DNA from: Pseudomonas eutrophicaquae
GTDB taxonomy: Bacteria; Pseudomonadota; Gammaproteobacteria; Pseudomonadales; Pseudomonadaceae
Reading direction: 5' to 3'
Length of the DNA: 64,000 nucleotides
Assembly (NCBI RefSeq): GCF_023544715.1
Contig: NZ_JAMJEZ010000004.1
Span: 1-64,000 of the forward strand
Shown here one piece after another: positions 44,201 to 58,229 of this stretch (position 1 is the stretch's first letter; each line of letters opens with the position of its first letter). The notes under the pieces are model-generated. The model was not told the origin of the DNA. It made no database searches and worked only from the letters and a program-made list of their open reading frames with translations. The position numbers and the translations under genes are program-made.

Positions 44201-44712
44201 TGCTCGAGCGCGCGGTCAAGGCGATTCGCAAGGGCGAGCAGCCCAATCTGGACCAGCCGCTGGGCGGCGGGCCGGAAATCAACCTGCGCCTGCCGGCGCT
44301 GATCCCCGAGGACTATCTGCCGGATGTCAACGCGCGCCTGATTCTCTACAAACGCATCGCCTCGGCCGCCGATGAGGCGGCGCTGACCGAACTGCAGGTG
44401 GAAATGATCGACCGCTTTGGCCTGCTGCCGGAACCGGCCAAGAACCTGATGCGTCTGACGCTCCTGAAGCTGCAGGCCGAGCAGCTGGGCATTCGCAAGA
44501 TCGAGGCCGGCCCGCAGGGCGGGCGCCTAGAGTTCGCCGCGCAAACTCCGGTCGAACCACTGAGCCTGATCCAGCTGATCCAGAGCCAGCCGAGCCGCTA
44601 CCGGCTCGACGGCGGCAGCACCCTCAAGTTCCAGGTGCCGATGGAGCAGGCCGAGCAACGCTTCAATACCCTGGAGGCGCTGCTCGAGCGCCTGACCCCC
44701 AAACCCGCCTGA
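41272..44712 (+). CDS. mfd: Transcription-repair coupling factor
   Basis: Mfd displaces stalled RNA polymerase and recruits UvrA for nucleotide excision repair. The 1146-residue protein has the N-terminal UvrB-like module (residues 1-350, HFPDWETLPYDVFSPHQD), the RNA polymerase-interacting domain (about 475-550, VVHLDHGVGRYLG), and the RecG-like translocase with Walker A GDVGFGKTE near 626-634, DEEH in IIDEEHRFG and TATPIPRTL. The C-terminal domain is complete. The start is GTG 41272; no strong ribosome binding site is seen. Confidence 0.96.
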   Translation: MTVLRLPSLPAAAGKQHWGNLPGAAQSLAIAEAASAAGRFTLLLTEGSASAERLEQELRFFAPNLPVLHFPDWETLPYDVFSPHQDIISQRIATLYQLPGLSHGILVVPIATALQRLAPPAFLLGSSLVLDVGQRLDVEATRTRLEAAGYRCVETVYEHGEFAVRGALIDLYPMGSTLPYRIDLFDEEIETLRTFDPETQRSIEKVESIRLLPGREFPLEKKAVADFRARFRERFDVDYRRCPLYQDLSSGLTPAGIEYYLPLFFEQTATLFDYLPANTQVFSLPGIEQAAEHFWQDARSRFEERRVDPQRPLLPPAELFLPVEDCFARLKKWLRVVIDERDLEPGVGRERFTARALPDLAIQAKSGEPLAALRRFVEQYPGRILFCAESAGRREVLLELLARLHLRPREVEGWAAFIASDERLAISIAPLDEGLLLDELALIPESPLFGQRVMQRRRRERSPGASDNVIKNLTELREGAPVVHLDHGVGRYLGLVTMEFDGQSAEFLALQYADEAKLYVPVSSLHLIARYTGSDDALAPLHRLGSEVWQKAKRKAAEQVRDVAAELLDVYARRAARAGFAFNDPQTDYATFAAGFPFEETPDQQAAIDAVRADMLAGKPMDRLVCGDVGFGKTEVAMRAAFIAVHSGKQVAVLVPTTLLAQQHYNSFRDRFADWPVKVEVMSRFKSAKDVEAAVQKLADGQIDIVIGTHKLLQDEVQFKDLGLVIIDEEHRFGVRQKEQLKALRSEVDILTLTATPIPRTLNLAVSGMRDLSIIATPPARRLSVRTFVLEANQPSIKEALLRELLRGGQVYYLHNDVKTIEKCASELAELVPEARIGIGHGQMRERELEQVMSDFYHKRFNVLVASTIIETGIDVPSANTIIIERADKFGLAQLHQLRGRVGRSHHQAYAYLLTPPRKQMTEDAQKRLEAIANAQDLGAGFVLATHDLEIRGAGELLGEGQSGQIQAVGFTLYMEMLERAVKAIRKGEQPNLDQPLGGGPEINLRLPALIPEDYLPDVNARLILYKRIASAADEAALTELQVEMIDRFGLLPEPAKNLMRLTLLKLQAEQLGIRKIEAGPQGGRLEFAAQTPVEPLSLIQLIQSQPSRYRLDGGSTLKFQVPMEQAEQRFNTLEALLERLTPKPA

Positions 44713-44723
44713 GACCAGCCATC

Positions 44724-45251
44724 ATGCGCCGACTGCTCTCCCCGCTGTGCCTTGCCCTGTGGCTGATCGCGCCCAACGCCCTGGCCGAAACCCTCTATCA
44801 CCTTGAGCTTCTGGTGTTCCGCCAGGCGCCGCCGCTGCTGGCCAGTCAGCCGCCCGGCGAGGACTGGAGCGCCGGCGTGGCACCGATTGCCAAGCTCGAT
44901 CAGCGCACCGCGGTACTGCGCGATCAGGCCGCCCAGCTGGGTGAGCATCTGGGGCCGGTGCTGCTGCAGCAAGCCTGGCAGCAGCGCCTCGGTGAAGGCG
45001 CCAGCCGGGTGCGCTTCGGGGCAGGCCCCACGCGCGATGGCCACCAGACGGTCGAGGGCATCCTGAGCCTTGAGCAGGGCCGCAGCCGCTATCCGCAGCT
45101 GACCCTGGAGCTCTGGGTCAATCACTTCGATGCCGAGGGGCAGCTGCAGTCCAGCGAGCGTCTGCGGCAAAAGCAGCGGCTGCTGCCCGGCCAGTTGACC
45201 TACATCGACCATCCAAGCCTTGGCGCCCTGGTGCGCGCGCGCCTGCCCTGA
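44724..45251 (+). CDS. CsiV family periplasmic protein
   Basis: A 175-residue secreted protein with a signal peptide (MRRLLSPLCLALWLIAPNALA, shown here only by its ends at residues 1-21) and a mature start ETLYHLELLVFRQ, which matches the YxVExLVF opening of the CsiV family. In Vibrio CsiV binds peptidoglycan and activates LpoA. In pseudomonads the gene follows mfd (PA3003). The ATG lies 11 nt after the mfd stop, so the two are probably cotranscribed. The function here is inferred from family and position only. Confidence 0.75.
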   Translation: MRRLLSPLCLALWLIAPNALAETLYHLELLVFRQAPPLLASQPPGEDWSAGVAPIAKLDQRTAVLRDQAAQLGEHLGPVLLQQAWQQRLGEGASRVRFGAGPTRDGHQTVEGILSLEQGRSRYPQLTLELWVNHFDAEGQLQSSERLRQKQRLLPGQLTYIDHPSLGALVRARLP

Positions 45252-45263
45252 GTCGCCGCCGGG

Positions 45264-47009
<1,746 letters not shown>

Positions 47010-47013
<4 letters not shown>

Positions 47014-47543
47014 GCAAACTCCTCAGACGGCAGCGCCGCGTCACGCCAGGACGTGCAGGCTGCCTCGGTGATATGGACACGGCAATGCAGCGGCACCTGT
47101 TCGAACAGCACGATCAGATCACGGTTGCGCAGGCGGATGCAGCCATGGGAGCGCGGCACGCCCATCGGCTCGCTGTCCGGGGTGCCGTGCAGGTAGATGT
47201 AGCGGCGAAAGGTATCGACGGCGCCGAGGCGGTTCAGCCCGCGCTCGCAGCCGCTCAGCCACAGGATGCGGCTAAGAATCCAGTCACGCTGTGGATAGGC
47301 GGCCTGCAGGGCGGGCGTGCAGATCTCACCGGTCCAGCGCCGGCCAACCAGCACCGCACCCTCAGGCAGCCCAGCACCGATCCGCGCACGGACCTGATGC
47401 CAGCCGCGCGGCGTGCAGCCCGACCCCTGGCGCTCACCCGGGCCGTTCAGGGCGGTGGAAACCGGCAGACGCAGGCGCAGCTGTCCGCCGGCAAAACCGT
47501 ATAAATACTGGTCGGCAATCGAGATATGCAGGCAATCGAGCAT
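47010..47543 (-). CDS. Signal-less YkuD (L,D-transpeptidase fold) protein, probable cytoplasmic L,D-carboxypeptidase
   Basis: A 177-residue YkuD-domain protein starting MLDCLHISIADQYLYGFAGG. The active-site motif is complete: YIYLHGTPDSEPMG and RSHGCIRLRN, with the catalytic Cys in SHGCIR. There is no signal peptide, lipobox or membrane helix, unlike exported cross-linking L,D-transpeptidases. Its stop overlaps the nagZ start (ATGA), so it is tied to cytoplasmic muropeptide recycling. The closest functional model I know is ElsL of Acinetobacter baumannii, a cytoplasmic YkuD L,D-carboxypeptidase that trims tetrapeptides. A longer start at 47576 has a better ribosome binding site but adds 11 unconserved residues. 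It diverges from lexA. Confidence 0.8.
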
Positions 47544-47612
47544 GGAGGCGCATTCACAGTCACGGGCCGCCAGCATAGCCGATCACCCTGACGCTGGCAG
47601 CTGGTTGCGGGC

Positions 47613-47645
47613 TTGCCTGGTGGAGCGTGCTGTATATACTTCCAG
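47613..47645 (+). promoter_or_regulatory. lexA promoter with overlapping LexA box
   Basis: TTGCCT (47613-47618), a 16-base spacer and TATACT (47635-47640) form the promoter. A LexA site, CTGTATATACTTCCAG at 47630-47645 (CTG-N10-CAG), covers the -10 box, so lexA should repress itself. The site is also 87 nt upstream of the divergent YkuD gene start (53 nt from the alternative start). Confidence 0.85.
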
Positions 47646-47675
47646 CCACACTCCTTCCCTCAACGAGCCCGTGCC

Positions 47676-48290
47676 ATGCAGAAACTGACCCCGCGCCAGG
47701 GCGAGATTCTCGCCTTCATCAAATCCTGGCTGGATGAACACGGCTACCCGCCCACCCGTGCCGAAATGGCCCGTCAGCTGGGCTTTCGCTCACCGAATGC
47801 GGCGGAGGAGCACCTGCGCGCGCTGGCCCGCAAGGGCGCTATCGAGATGATTCCGGGCGCCTCGCGCGGTCTGCGCATCCCGGGTCACGAAGCGCCCTCG
47901 CGCGAGGATGAGCTGCCGATCATTGGCCGGGTGGCGGCCGGAGCGCCGATCCTCGCCGAGCAGCATATCGAAGAAACCTGCCGGCTCAGCCCGGCGCTGT
48001 TTTCGCCGCGGGCTGATTTCCTGCTGCGCGTCCACGGCATGAGCATGAAAGATGCCGGGATTCTCGATGGCGATCTGCTGGCCGTGCATGCCTGCCGCGA
48101 GGCTGCCAACGGGCAGATCGTGGTGGCGCGTATCGGGGAGGAGGTCACGGTCAAGCGCCTGCAGCGCCGGGGCCGGCAGATCAAGCTGCTGGCAGAAAAC
48201 GCGGAGTTTGCTCCGATCGTGGTTGATCTGGACGCGCCCGGAGTGGAGTTTTCCATCGAGGGGCTGAGTGTCGGTGTACTGCGCCGCTAA
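47676..48290 (+). CDS. lexA: LexA repressor
   Basis: The SOS regulator, 204 residues. It has an N-terminal winged-helix domain ([40 protein letters not shown]), the self-cleavage site Ala88-Gly89 in GRVAAGAP, and the Ser123/Lys160 dyad ([16 protein letters not shown]), each four residues later than in E. coli. ATG 47676 gives the family N-terminus. No sulA gene follows it, unlike in P. aeruginosa, and no psrA gene precedes it. Confidence 0.97.
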   Translation: MQKLTPRQGEILAFIKSWLDEHGYPPTRAEMARQLGFRSPNAAEEHLRALARKGAIEMIPGASRGLRIPGHEAPSREDELPIIGRVAAGAPILAEQHIEETCRLSPALFSPRADFLLRVHGMSMKDAGILDGDLLAVHACREAANGQIVVARIGEEVTVKRLQRRGRQIKLLAENAEFAPIVVDLDAPGVEFSIEGLSVGVLRR

Positions 48291-48333
48291 GCGCGCCACA
48301 CCGGGATGGCAGGGGCGCGCAGCCGGTCCTCAC

Positions 48334-48573
48334 TCAGTGCAAGGTGGCGGGCTGCTCGTCTTCATCCTCGAAGTATTCACCCTCGGCCAGGCTGCTGGCC
48401 ATATCGACCCCCACGCTGAACATGGTGCGCGCCACTTCGACATGCTGACCGTTCAGGAAGGCCTTGGCCTCTTCGGAGAACTCCAGGCTCGCCAGAATCG
48501 CCTCATCGTCACCACGACGCAGCACGATGCGGCCATCCGGCAGTTCCACGATTTCCAGAAAAGAAGTCGGCAT
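48334..48573 (-). CDS. Small conserved hypothetical protein
   Basis: A 79-residue acidic protein starting MPTSFLEIVELPDGRIVLRR and ending in a charged EGEYFEDEDEQPATLH. It looks like the conserved Pseudomonas gene found between sulA and topA. There is no signal peptide, membrane segment or recognisable motif, and I cannot assign a function. ATG 48573 has GGAG upstream. It is convergent with lexA and precedes no coupled gene; the upstream DUF6586 gene ends 74 nt away. Confidence 0.75.
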   Translation of the reverse strand: MPTSFLEIVELPDGRIVLRRGDDEAILASLEFSEEAKAFLNGQHVEVARTMFSVGVDMASSLAEGEYFEDEDEQPATLH

Positions 48574-48646
48574 GCAGGGTACTCCATGAAAAGGGGCGGC
48601 ATTGTAACAGCGCCCGCCCCGGCACCCTAGCCCGTCCGGCGCGCGC

Positions 48647-49165
48647 TCACCACTCGCTCATCCCTTCGCGAAAGCGCACCGCCAGCACACTGAGCTGGGC
48701 ATGCCAGTCGGTCAGGGTTTGCAGCGACAGCTCAGGGCGTGCCACCGCACCCACCTCCACCGCTGCGATCAGCGGCAGCGCCGGATCGACCTTGGCCTTG
48801 CGCTCGGGCTGCGGCGGCTCGAAGAGCTGCTGCCAGGCTTTCAGCAGTGCCTGCACCCAGCTGCCCGACTGGGCCGCCAGCGCGCTCAGCTCGCCGAGCT
48901 CAGGGCCGGGGGCCGCCAGCCCGGCCGGATCCAGCAGCGACTCCACGCGGCTGGCCTGCGCCTCCGGCAGGCGGTAGTAGCCGGTAATCTCATGACACAG
49001 GCCGAGCAGCGCGCCGTAGAGATGAAACACCGCTGTCTCGCGTGCCGCCTGAATGCGGGTCGTGACATTCAGCGCCTGCTCAGCCTCAGCATCCTGCCAG
49101 GCCTTGAGGGCCAGGCTTGCGAAGTAGAGTTTCTGATTGGTGCGGGTATAACGCTCGCCAGCCAT
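48647..49165 (-). CDS. DUF6586 family protein
   Basis: A 172-residue, mostly helical soluble protein starting [20 protein letters not shown]. The family is found in pseudomonads next to topA (PA3010) and has no known function. Its ATG overlaps the topA stop by one base (TGATG), so its translation is likely coupled to topA. The ending RFREGMSEW is intact. Confidence 0.8.
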   Translation of the reverse strand: MAGERYTRTNQKLYFASLALKAWQDAEAEQALNVTTRIQAARETAVFHLYGALLGLCHEITGYYRLPEAQASRVESLLDPAGLAAPGPELGELSALAAQSGSWVQALLKAWQQLFEPPQPERKAKVDPALPLIAAVEVGAVARPELSLQTLTDWHAQLSVLAVRFREGMSEW

Positions 49166-51768
49166 CAGCGCTTGTCCTCAATCTGCCAGGTGCCATTCAC
49201 ATAGAGCGCCTTCCAGCCGGTGGGCTTGCCGTCCACCTCGCTCTGCACGTACTGCTCGCGGGTCTTGCGGCTGAAGCGGATTACCGCCGGACGCCCTTCC
49301 GGGTCCTGCTGCGGCGCTTCGAGCAGGTAGTGGTATTTGGCGTCCAGCTCCTTTTTGTGGGGCAGCAGCTCGGACACCAGCGGCGCGCGGGTCTCGCGGT
49401 TCTTCGGGAACTGGCTGGCGGCGAGGAACAGGCCAGAGGCCCCATCGCGCAGCACATACACGTCATCGACCTTGGCGCAGCGCAGCTCCGGCATCTTGAT
49501 CGGGTCGATCTTCGGCGGTGCCGCTTCGCCGCTCTTCAAGAGCTTGCGGGTGTTCTTGCAGCTGGGGTTGGTACAGCCGAAGAACTTGCCAAAGCGCCCG
49601 GTCTTGAGCTGCATCTCGCTGCCGCACTTGTCGCACTCAAGGCTCGGGCCTTCGTAGCCCTTGATGCGGAACTGCCCCTGCTCGATCTCATAGCCCGAGC
49701 AGTCGGGGTTGTTGCCGCAGATGTGCAGCTTGCGGGTTTCATCCAGCAGGTAAGCGTCCATCGCCGTACCGCATTTGGGGCAGCGGTGCTTGCCACGCAG
49801 CACGCGCGATTCAGATTCGCCCTCATCGTCCTCGGCGATTTCATCGCCCGGCACCAGGTTCATGGTCGCCTTGCAGCGCTCCTTGGGCGGCAGCGCATAG
49901 CCCGAGCAGCCAAGGAACACCCCGGTGGAGGCCGTGCGGATCATCATCGGCCGGCCGCATTCCTTGCAGGGAATGTCGGTGAGGGTCGGCACGTTGGCAC
50001 GCATGCCGCCTTCGCTTGCTTCAGCGACTTCCAGCTTGGCGCGAAAATCGGCGTAAAACTCATCCAGCAGATGCTTCCACTCGCGCTCGCCCTGGGCCAC
50101 ATCGTCCAGATGCTCTTCCATCCCGGCGGTAAAACCGTAGTCCATCAGGCTGGCAAAACTCTCGGACAAACGCTCGGTGACGATCTCGCCCATTTTCTCG
50201 GCATAGAAGCGGCGGTTGTGCACGGTAACATAGCCGCGCTCCTGAATGGTCGAGATGATCGCCGCATAGGTGGACGGCCGGCCGATGCCGCGCTTTTCCA
50301 ACTCCTTGACCAGGCTGGCCTCGGAGAAGCGCGCCGGCGGCTTGGTGAAGTGCTGGGTCGGATCGATGCCCAGCAGCTCAAGCCGCTCGCCCTCGCGCAT
50401 GTCCGGCAGCACGTCGTCCTCGCCCGCCTTGCCTTGCGGCGGCTGCACGCGGGTGAAGCCGTCGAACTTGAGGATGCGGCCCTTGGCACGCAGCTCGAAG
50501 TCGCCGGCCGCCACGCTGACCGTGGTGGACAGGTACTGCGCCGGCAGCATCTGGCAGGCAACGAACTGGCGCCAGATCAGCTCGTAGAGGCGCTCGGCGT
50601 CACGCTCCATACCGGAGAGCTGAGCGGGCTTGAGGTTGACGTCGGAGGGACGGATCGCCTCGTGAGCCTCCTGGGCGCCTTCCTTGCTGGAATAGAGGTT
50701 CGGCTTTTCCGGCAGATACTGGCGGCCAAATTCGCCCTCGATGAAGCCGCGCGCCATCTCGATGGCGTCGGCGGACAGGTTGGTCGAGTCGGTCCGCATG
50801 TAGGTGATGTAGCCGGCCTCGTAGAGGCGCTGGGCCATCATCATGGTCTTCTTCACCCCAAAGCCCAGCCGGGTGCTGGCCGCCTGCTGCAGGGTGGAGG
50901 TGATGTAGGGTGCCGAGGGCTTGGTCGAGGTCGGCTTGTCCTCGCGCTTGACGATTTGATAGGCCGAGGATTTGAGCGCGGTCACCGCCGCCATTGCCTG
51001 AGCTTCATTGAGCGGCTTGAAGGCCTCGCCGCCCTGGCGGGCCACCTCGAAGCGCGCCTGGCCGCCAGCTGCGGTCGCCAGGTCGGCGTGCACGTCCCAG
51101 TACTCCTCGGGCACGAAGGCACGAATCTCCTTCTCGCGCTCGACCACCAGACGCACCGCCACCGACTGCACGCGCCCGGCCGACAGGCCACGGGCGATCT
51201 TCGCCCACAGCAGCGGTGAGACCATGTAGCCGACCACGCGATCAAGGAAGCGCCGCGCCTGCTGGGCGTTGACCCGGTTGATATCCAGCGCGCCGGGCTG
51301 GGAGAAGGCTTCCTGGATCGCCTTCTTGGTGATCTCGTTGAACACCACGCGCTTGTAGCGCCCCTCATCGCCACCGATCGCCTCACGCAGGTGCCAAGCG
51401 ATCGCCTCCCCTTCGCGGTCCAAGTCGGTGGCGAGGTAGATGGTGTCAGCATCCTTGGCCAGCCGGCGCAGTTCCTCGATCACCTTCTCCTTGCCGGGCA
51501 GGATCTCGTACTGGGCCTTCCAGCCGTGCTCAGGATCGACGCCCATGCGCGCAAACAGCTGGCGCTTGGCCTTTTCCTTGGGCGACAGTGCCGGCGCCTC
51601 GCTGGCTGCCGCCTTGCCACGCTTGACCGGCTCCTTGCTGGCCGAGCCGCTGGTGGGCAGGTCGCGGATATGGCCGATGCTCGACTTCACCACGTACTGG
51701 TTGCCCAGGTACTTGTTGATCGTCTTGGCCTTGGCCGGCGATTCCACGATGACCAGTGATTTGCCCAT
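49165..51768 (-). CDS. topA: DNA topoisomerase I
   Basis: TopA relaxes negative supercoils. The 867-residue type IA enzyme has a TOPRIM domain ([27 protein letters not shown]), the catalytic Tyr323 in [12 protein letters not shown], and three C-terminal four-cysteine zinc ribbons (CKECG...C, CPKCG...NNPDC, CDKCG...NPSC) followed by a basic tail. ATG 51768. A good promoter (51865-51892) lies inside the end of the upstream DUF1653 gene. Confidence 0.97.
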   Translation of the reverse strand: MGKSLVIVESPAKAKTINKYLGNQYVVKSSIGHIRDLPTSGSASKEPVKRGKAAASEAPALSPKEKAKRQLFARMGVDPEHGWKAQYEILPGKEKVIEELRRLAKDADTIYLATDLDREGEAIAWHLREAIGGDEGRYKRVVFNEITKKAIQEAFSQPGALDINRVNAQQARRFLDRVVGYMVSPLLWAKIARGLSAGRVQSVAVRLVVEREKEIRAFVPEEYWDVHADLATAAGGQARFEVARQGGEAFKPLNEAQAMAAVTALKSSAYQIVKREDKPTSTKPSAPYITSTLQQAASTRLGFGVKKTMMMAQRLYEAGYITYMRTDSTNLSADAIEMARGFIEGEFGRQYLPEKPNLYSSKEGAQEAHEAIRPSDVNLKPAQLSGMERDAERLYELIWRQFVACQMLPAQYLSTTVSVAAGDFELRAKGRILKFDGFTRVQPPQGKAGEDDVLPDMREGERLELLGIDPTQHFTKPPARFSEASLVKELEKRGIGRPSTYAAIISTIQERGYVTVHNRRFYAEKMGEIVTERLSESFASLMDYGFTAGMEEHLDDVAQGEREWKHLLDEFYADFRAKLEVAEASEGGMRANVPTLTDIPCKECGRPMMIRTASTGVFLGCSGYALPPKERCKATMNLVPGDEIAEDDEGESESRVLRGKHRCPKCGTAMDAYLLDETRKLHICGNNPDCSGYEIEQGQFRIKGYEGPSLECDKCGSEMQLKTGRFGKFFGCTNPSCKNTRKLLKSGEAAPPKIDPIKMPELRCAKVDDVYVLRDGASGLFLAASQFPKNRETRAPLVSELLPHKKELDAKYHYLLEAPQQDPEGRPAVIRFSRKTREQYVQSEVDGKPTGWKALYVNGTWQIEDKR

Positions 51769-51864
51769 GAATCGGAGAGTTCCTGAAAAGAGATCGGATC
51801 AACGGCGCTGGCCGTCGCTACATGCGCGGGTACCACCGGGAGGCGCGTCCGCAAAGCCTCGCCT

Positions 51865-51892
51865 TATATAGTGGCCCGCGCAACCCGGTCAA
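51865..51892 (-). promoter_or_regulatory. Predicted topA promoter
   Basis: On the minus strand TTGACC (51892-51887), a 16-base spacer and TATATA (51870-51865) form a good promoter about 97 nt before the topA ATG. It overlaps the last codon of the DUF1653 gene. The GC-rich spacer and AT-only -10 are the kind of architecture that responds to supercoiling, but that is inference. Confidence 0.65.
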
Positions 51893-52155
51893 GCCGGGGA
51901 CCGTGCCGGACGACCCGCCCCGGGCAGCGGCAAGCTGCCCTCCTCGGCCCTGAGCAGGGCAAAGCGCGGCTGCAGGGTATCGGCCACCCGCACCGACTCG
52001 CAGAACATCGCCAGCGGGCGCACCCACAGCCCCTGCTCGCCATACAGCGCCTGATAGATCACCAGCAGCTCGCCGGTTTCCGAATGGCGGGCACAGCCAA
52101 ACACGCGGTACTCACCACCCTTGTAATGCCGGTACAGACCGGTTTGCAGCGTCAT
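51889..52155 (-). CDS. DUF1653 domain protein
   Basis: An 88-residue protein: [25 protein letters not shown] is the start region ([20 protein letters not shown] as key run), then [21 protein letters not shown], the standard DUF1653 pattern. The family has no firm function. ATG 52155 has TGAGGGA upstream. It lies between topA and fadA, as in P. aeruginosa (PA3012). Confidence 0.85.
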   Translation of the reverse strand: MTLQTGLYRHYKGGEYRVFGCARHSETGELLVIYQALYGEQGLWVRPLAMFCESVRVADTLQPRFALLRAEEGSLPLPGAGRPARSPA

Positions 52156-52203
52156 TCCCTCATCTCCTTACCAGGCGGACTCAGCGGCCCGCCACCTGCG
52201 CCC

Positions 52204-55540
<3,337 letters not shown>

Positions 55541-55685
55541 GGCGGCATCTCCATGTGCATGATGCCCTGCACCTTCGGCCAAGCAGCGGGAGCTTGTCAA
55601 TCGAGGGCCGCGCGGTGCTTTTCTACTCACCGCTGGCGCAGCTGGGCCATACTGAGGCAAATCCCCGCATAAGGAGTCTCTGCCC

Positions 55686-56123
55686 ATGACCTACACACAC
55701 CTGCTGGTCGCCATCGACATGGCCGAGGATTGCCATCTGGTCATCGAGCGCGCCAGCGCACTGGCCAGCGCCTGCCAGGCGCGCCTGTCGCTGGTGCATG
55801 TGGTCGAGCCGATGGCGATGGCCTTCGGCGGCGATGTGCCGATGGATCTGTCCGCCCTGCAGCAGCAGCAGATCGATCAGGCCCGCGAGCGCATGGACGG
55901 CTTTGCCGCCCGCCACCCGCAGCTCAAGCGTGACGATTGCCATCTGGTCTTCGGCCAGCCGCGTCAGGAAATCCACCGCCTGGCCCGCGAGCTGCCGTGC
56001 GACTTGATCGTCACCGGCAGCCACGGTCGTCATGGTCTGGCCCTGCTGCTCGGCTCGACCTCCAACGACCTGCTGCACGCCGCCCCCTGCGATGTGCTGG
56101 CGGTGCATCTGAAAAAGGACTGA
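55686..56123 (+). CDS. Universal stress protein, UspA family
   Basis: A 145-residue Usp domain protein starting [20 protein letters not shown], with an ATP-binding-type loop [20 protein letters not shown] (G-2x-G-9x-GS) near the C-terminus. Its exact role is not known. ATG 55686 has AAGGAG at 55670-55675. It is divergent from fadB. Its last codons contain the terminator of the convergent uup gene. Confidence 0.9.
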   Translation: MTYTHLLVAIDMAEDCHLVIERASALASACQARLSLVHVVEPMAMAFGGDVPMDLSALQQQQIDQARERMDGFAARHPQLKRDDCHLVFGQPRQEIHRLARELPCDLIVTGSHGRHGLALLLGSTSNDLLHAAPCDVLAVHLKKD

Positions 56124-56145
56124 CACCCACCGGCCTTGTCAGTCC
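56112..56145 (-). terminator. Terminator of uup lying in the 3' end of the Usp gene
   Basis: GGACTGACA (56117-56125) and TGTCAGTCC (56137-56145) pair perfectly around an 11-base loop. On the minus strand the stem is followed by TTTTTC, so it serves the uup transcript. It includes the Usp stop codon at 56121-56123. Confidence 0.75.
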
Positions 56146-56174
56146 GCGACCGCCCGTAAGGGACTACGGGGGGT

Positions 56175-58091
56175 TCAGCCGTCCAGCTCGGCCCAGCGCT
56201 CCAGCAGACGATCCAGCTCGGCCGCCAGCGCATCCAGACGCGCCAGCGCGGCGCGGGTTTCCTCGGCCGGGCGCTGGTAGAACGCCGGGGTGGCGGTTTC
56301 CTCCTGCAGCGCGGCCTGCTCCAGCTCCAGTGCTTCGATCTGCCCCGGGAGCGCGTCCAGCTCGCGCTGCTCCTTGTAGCTGAGCTTCTTGCGCGCCGCA
56401 GCGGGCGCGGGAGCCGGCTCGGCGGGTTTCTCGGCAGCGACCGCAGACGGCTCGCGCACCGGCTTGTCGCCCTCCTCCTTGCCGACCCCGAGCAGACGCG
56501 GCGAGCCGCCCTGGCGCAGCCAGTCCTGGTAGCCGCCGACGTACTCGCGCACCCGGCCCTCGCCCTCGAACACCAGGGTGCTGGTCACCACGTTGTCGAG
56601 GAACGCCCGGTCGTGGCTGACCATCAGCACGGTGCCGGGGAAGCCGAGCAGCACTTCCTCGAGCAGTTCGAGGGTTTCCACGTCCAGATCGTTGGTCGGT
56701 TCGTCGAGCACCAGCAGGTTGGCCGGCTTGCTGAACAGCTTGGCCAGCAGCAGGCGGGCGCGCTCGCCGCCGGACAGTGCCTTGACCGGCGAACGGGCGC
56801 GCTGCGGGCTGAACAGGAAGTCGCCGAGATAACTCAGCACATGGCGGTTCTGGCCATCGATGCTGATGAAGTCGCGGCCTTCGGAGATGTTGTCGATCAC
56901 CGTCTTCTCGCCGTCGAGCTGGTTGCGCAGCTGGTCGAAGTAGGCCACTTCCAGCTTCGTGCCAGCCTTGACGCTGCCGGAAGTCGGCTGCAGTTCGCCG
57001 AGCAGCAGCTTGAGCAGGGTGGTCTTGCCGGTGCCGTTGGCACCGAGCAGACCAATGCGGTCGCCGCGCTGGATGACCATGGAGAAATCGCGGATCAGCG
57101 CCTCGCCGCCCGGATGGGCGAAACCGACCTGCTCGGCGACGATCACCTGCTTGCCGGACTTGTCCGTCGTTTCCAGCTGAATGTTCGCCTTGCCCTGGCG
57201 CTCGCGGCGCTCGGCACGCTCGGCACGCATCGCCTTGAGCGCGCGCACCCGGCCTTCGTTGCGGGTACGCCGCGCCTTGATGCCCTGGCGGATCCACACC
57301 TCCTCCTGGGCCAGACGCTTGTCGAACAGCGCGTTGGCGGCTTCCTCGGCGGCCAGCTGCTGCTCCTTGTGCAGCAGGAAGCTGGCGTAGTCGCCGTTCC
57401 AGTCGATCAGGTGGCCACGGTCCAGTTCGAGGATGCGCGTGGCCAGGCTCTGCAGGAAGGCACGGTCGTGGGTGATGAACAGCACCGCGCCGTTGAAGCC
57501 GAGCAGCGCTTCTTCCAGCCAGGCGATGGCACCGATGTCCAGATGGTTGGTCGGCTCGTCGAGCAGCAGCAGATCCGGCTCGGCGACCAGTGCCTGGGCC
57601 AGCAGCACGCGGCGGCGCCAGCCACCGGACAGCTCGGCCAGCGTCTTGTCGGCCGGCAGCTGCAGGCGGCTCAGGGTGTTCTCCACCAGCTGCTGCAGAC
57701 GCCAGCCGTCACGGGCTTCCAGGGCCTGCTGCACCCGCGACAGCTCGGTAAGGTCGTCCTCGCCCTCGATATGCTGGGACAGGTGATGGTAACGGGCGAT
57801 CAGCGCGCCGACCTCGGCCAGCCCCTCGGCGACCACGTCATACACCGTGCGCGCATCGGCGGGCGGCAACTCCTGGGGCAGCTCGCCGATGCGCAGGGTC
57901 GGCGCGCGCCAGATCTCGCCATCGTCCGGACGCTGCTCGCCCTTGACCAGCTTGAGCAGGCTGGATTTGCCGGTGCCGTTGCGGCCGATGATGCACACCC
58001 GCTCGCCGCGGGCGATCTGCCAGGACACGCCGTCCAGCAGCGGCGTGGTGCCATAAGCAAGGGATACATCGGTGAATTTCAGCAACGTCAT
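56175..58091 (-). CDS. uup: ABC-F family ATPase Uup
   Basis: A 638-residue ABC-F protein with two ATPase domains and no membrane part. Domain 1 has GRNGTGKSSLLK, LSGGWRRRVLLAQAL and LLLLDEPTNHLD. Domain 2 has GANGTGKTTLLK, LSGGERARLLLAKL and LVLDEPTNDLD. They are joined by the ABC-F linker around 230-310. The C-terminal 80 residues form the Uup-type coiled coil. Uup is linked to ribosome function and to precise transposon excision/branch handling in E. coli. ATG 58091 is divergent from slt. Confidence 0.94.
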   Translation of the reverse strand: MTLLKFTDVSLAYGTTPLLDGVSWQIARGERVCIIGRNGTGKSSLLKLVKGEQRPDDGEIWRAPTLRIGELPQELPPADARTVYDVVAEGLAEVGALIARYHHLSQHIEGEDDLTELSRVQQALEARDGWRLQQLVENTLSRLQLPADKTLAELSGGWRRRVLLAQALVAEPDLLLLDEPTNHLDIGAIAWLEEALLGFNGAVLFITHDRAFLQSLATRILELDRGHLIDWNGDYASFLLHKEQQLAAEEAANALFDKRLAQEEVWIRQGIKARRTRNEGRVRALKAMRAERAERRERQGKANIQLETTDKSGKQVIVAEQVGFAHPGGEALIRDFSMVIQRGDRIGLLGANGTGKTTLLKLLLGELQPTSGSVKAGTKLEVAYFDQLRNQLDGEKTVIDNISEGRDFISIDGQNRHVLSYLGDFLFSPQRARSPVKALSGGERARLLLAKLFSKPANLLVLDEPTNDLDVETLELLEEVLLGFPGTVLMVSHDRAFLDNVVTSTLVFEGEGRVREYVGGYQDWLRQGGSPRLLGVGKEEGDKPVREPSAVAAEKPAEPAPAPAAARKKLSYKEQRELDALPGQIEALELEQAALQEETATPAFYQRPAEETRAALARLDALAAELDRLLERWAELDG

Positions 58092-58229
58092 GGCGGATTC
58101 TCAAGGCTAAAGGCGATGCGCATTCTAGCGCCCGTGCCCGCGGCGGGGGACAATCGTGGCGTTAACCGTCGGCACCTGTGTGCGCCGGCGTCACCTCGCC
58201 TGTCACGGCTGCAACGCCCTGGAGTTGCC

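Noticed and set aside
48291-48333. GC-rich dyad (GCGCGCC ... GGGGCGCGC) after lexA considered as a terminator
   Set aside because: The loop is long, pairing is imperfect, and neither strand has a T tract.
48334-48573. The small gene after lexA considered as sulA
   Set aside because: It is convergent with lexA, has no LexA box, and its sequence does not look like SulA; it matches the next conserved small gene in the Pseudomonas order.
56613-58229. A very long plus-strand open frame upstream of slt, opposite uup
   Set aside because: It is simply the slt frame staying open antisense to uup. The slt signal peptide and ribosome binding site fix the start at 58230.
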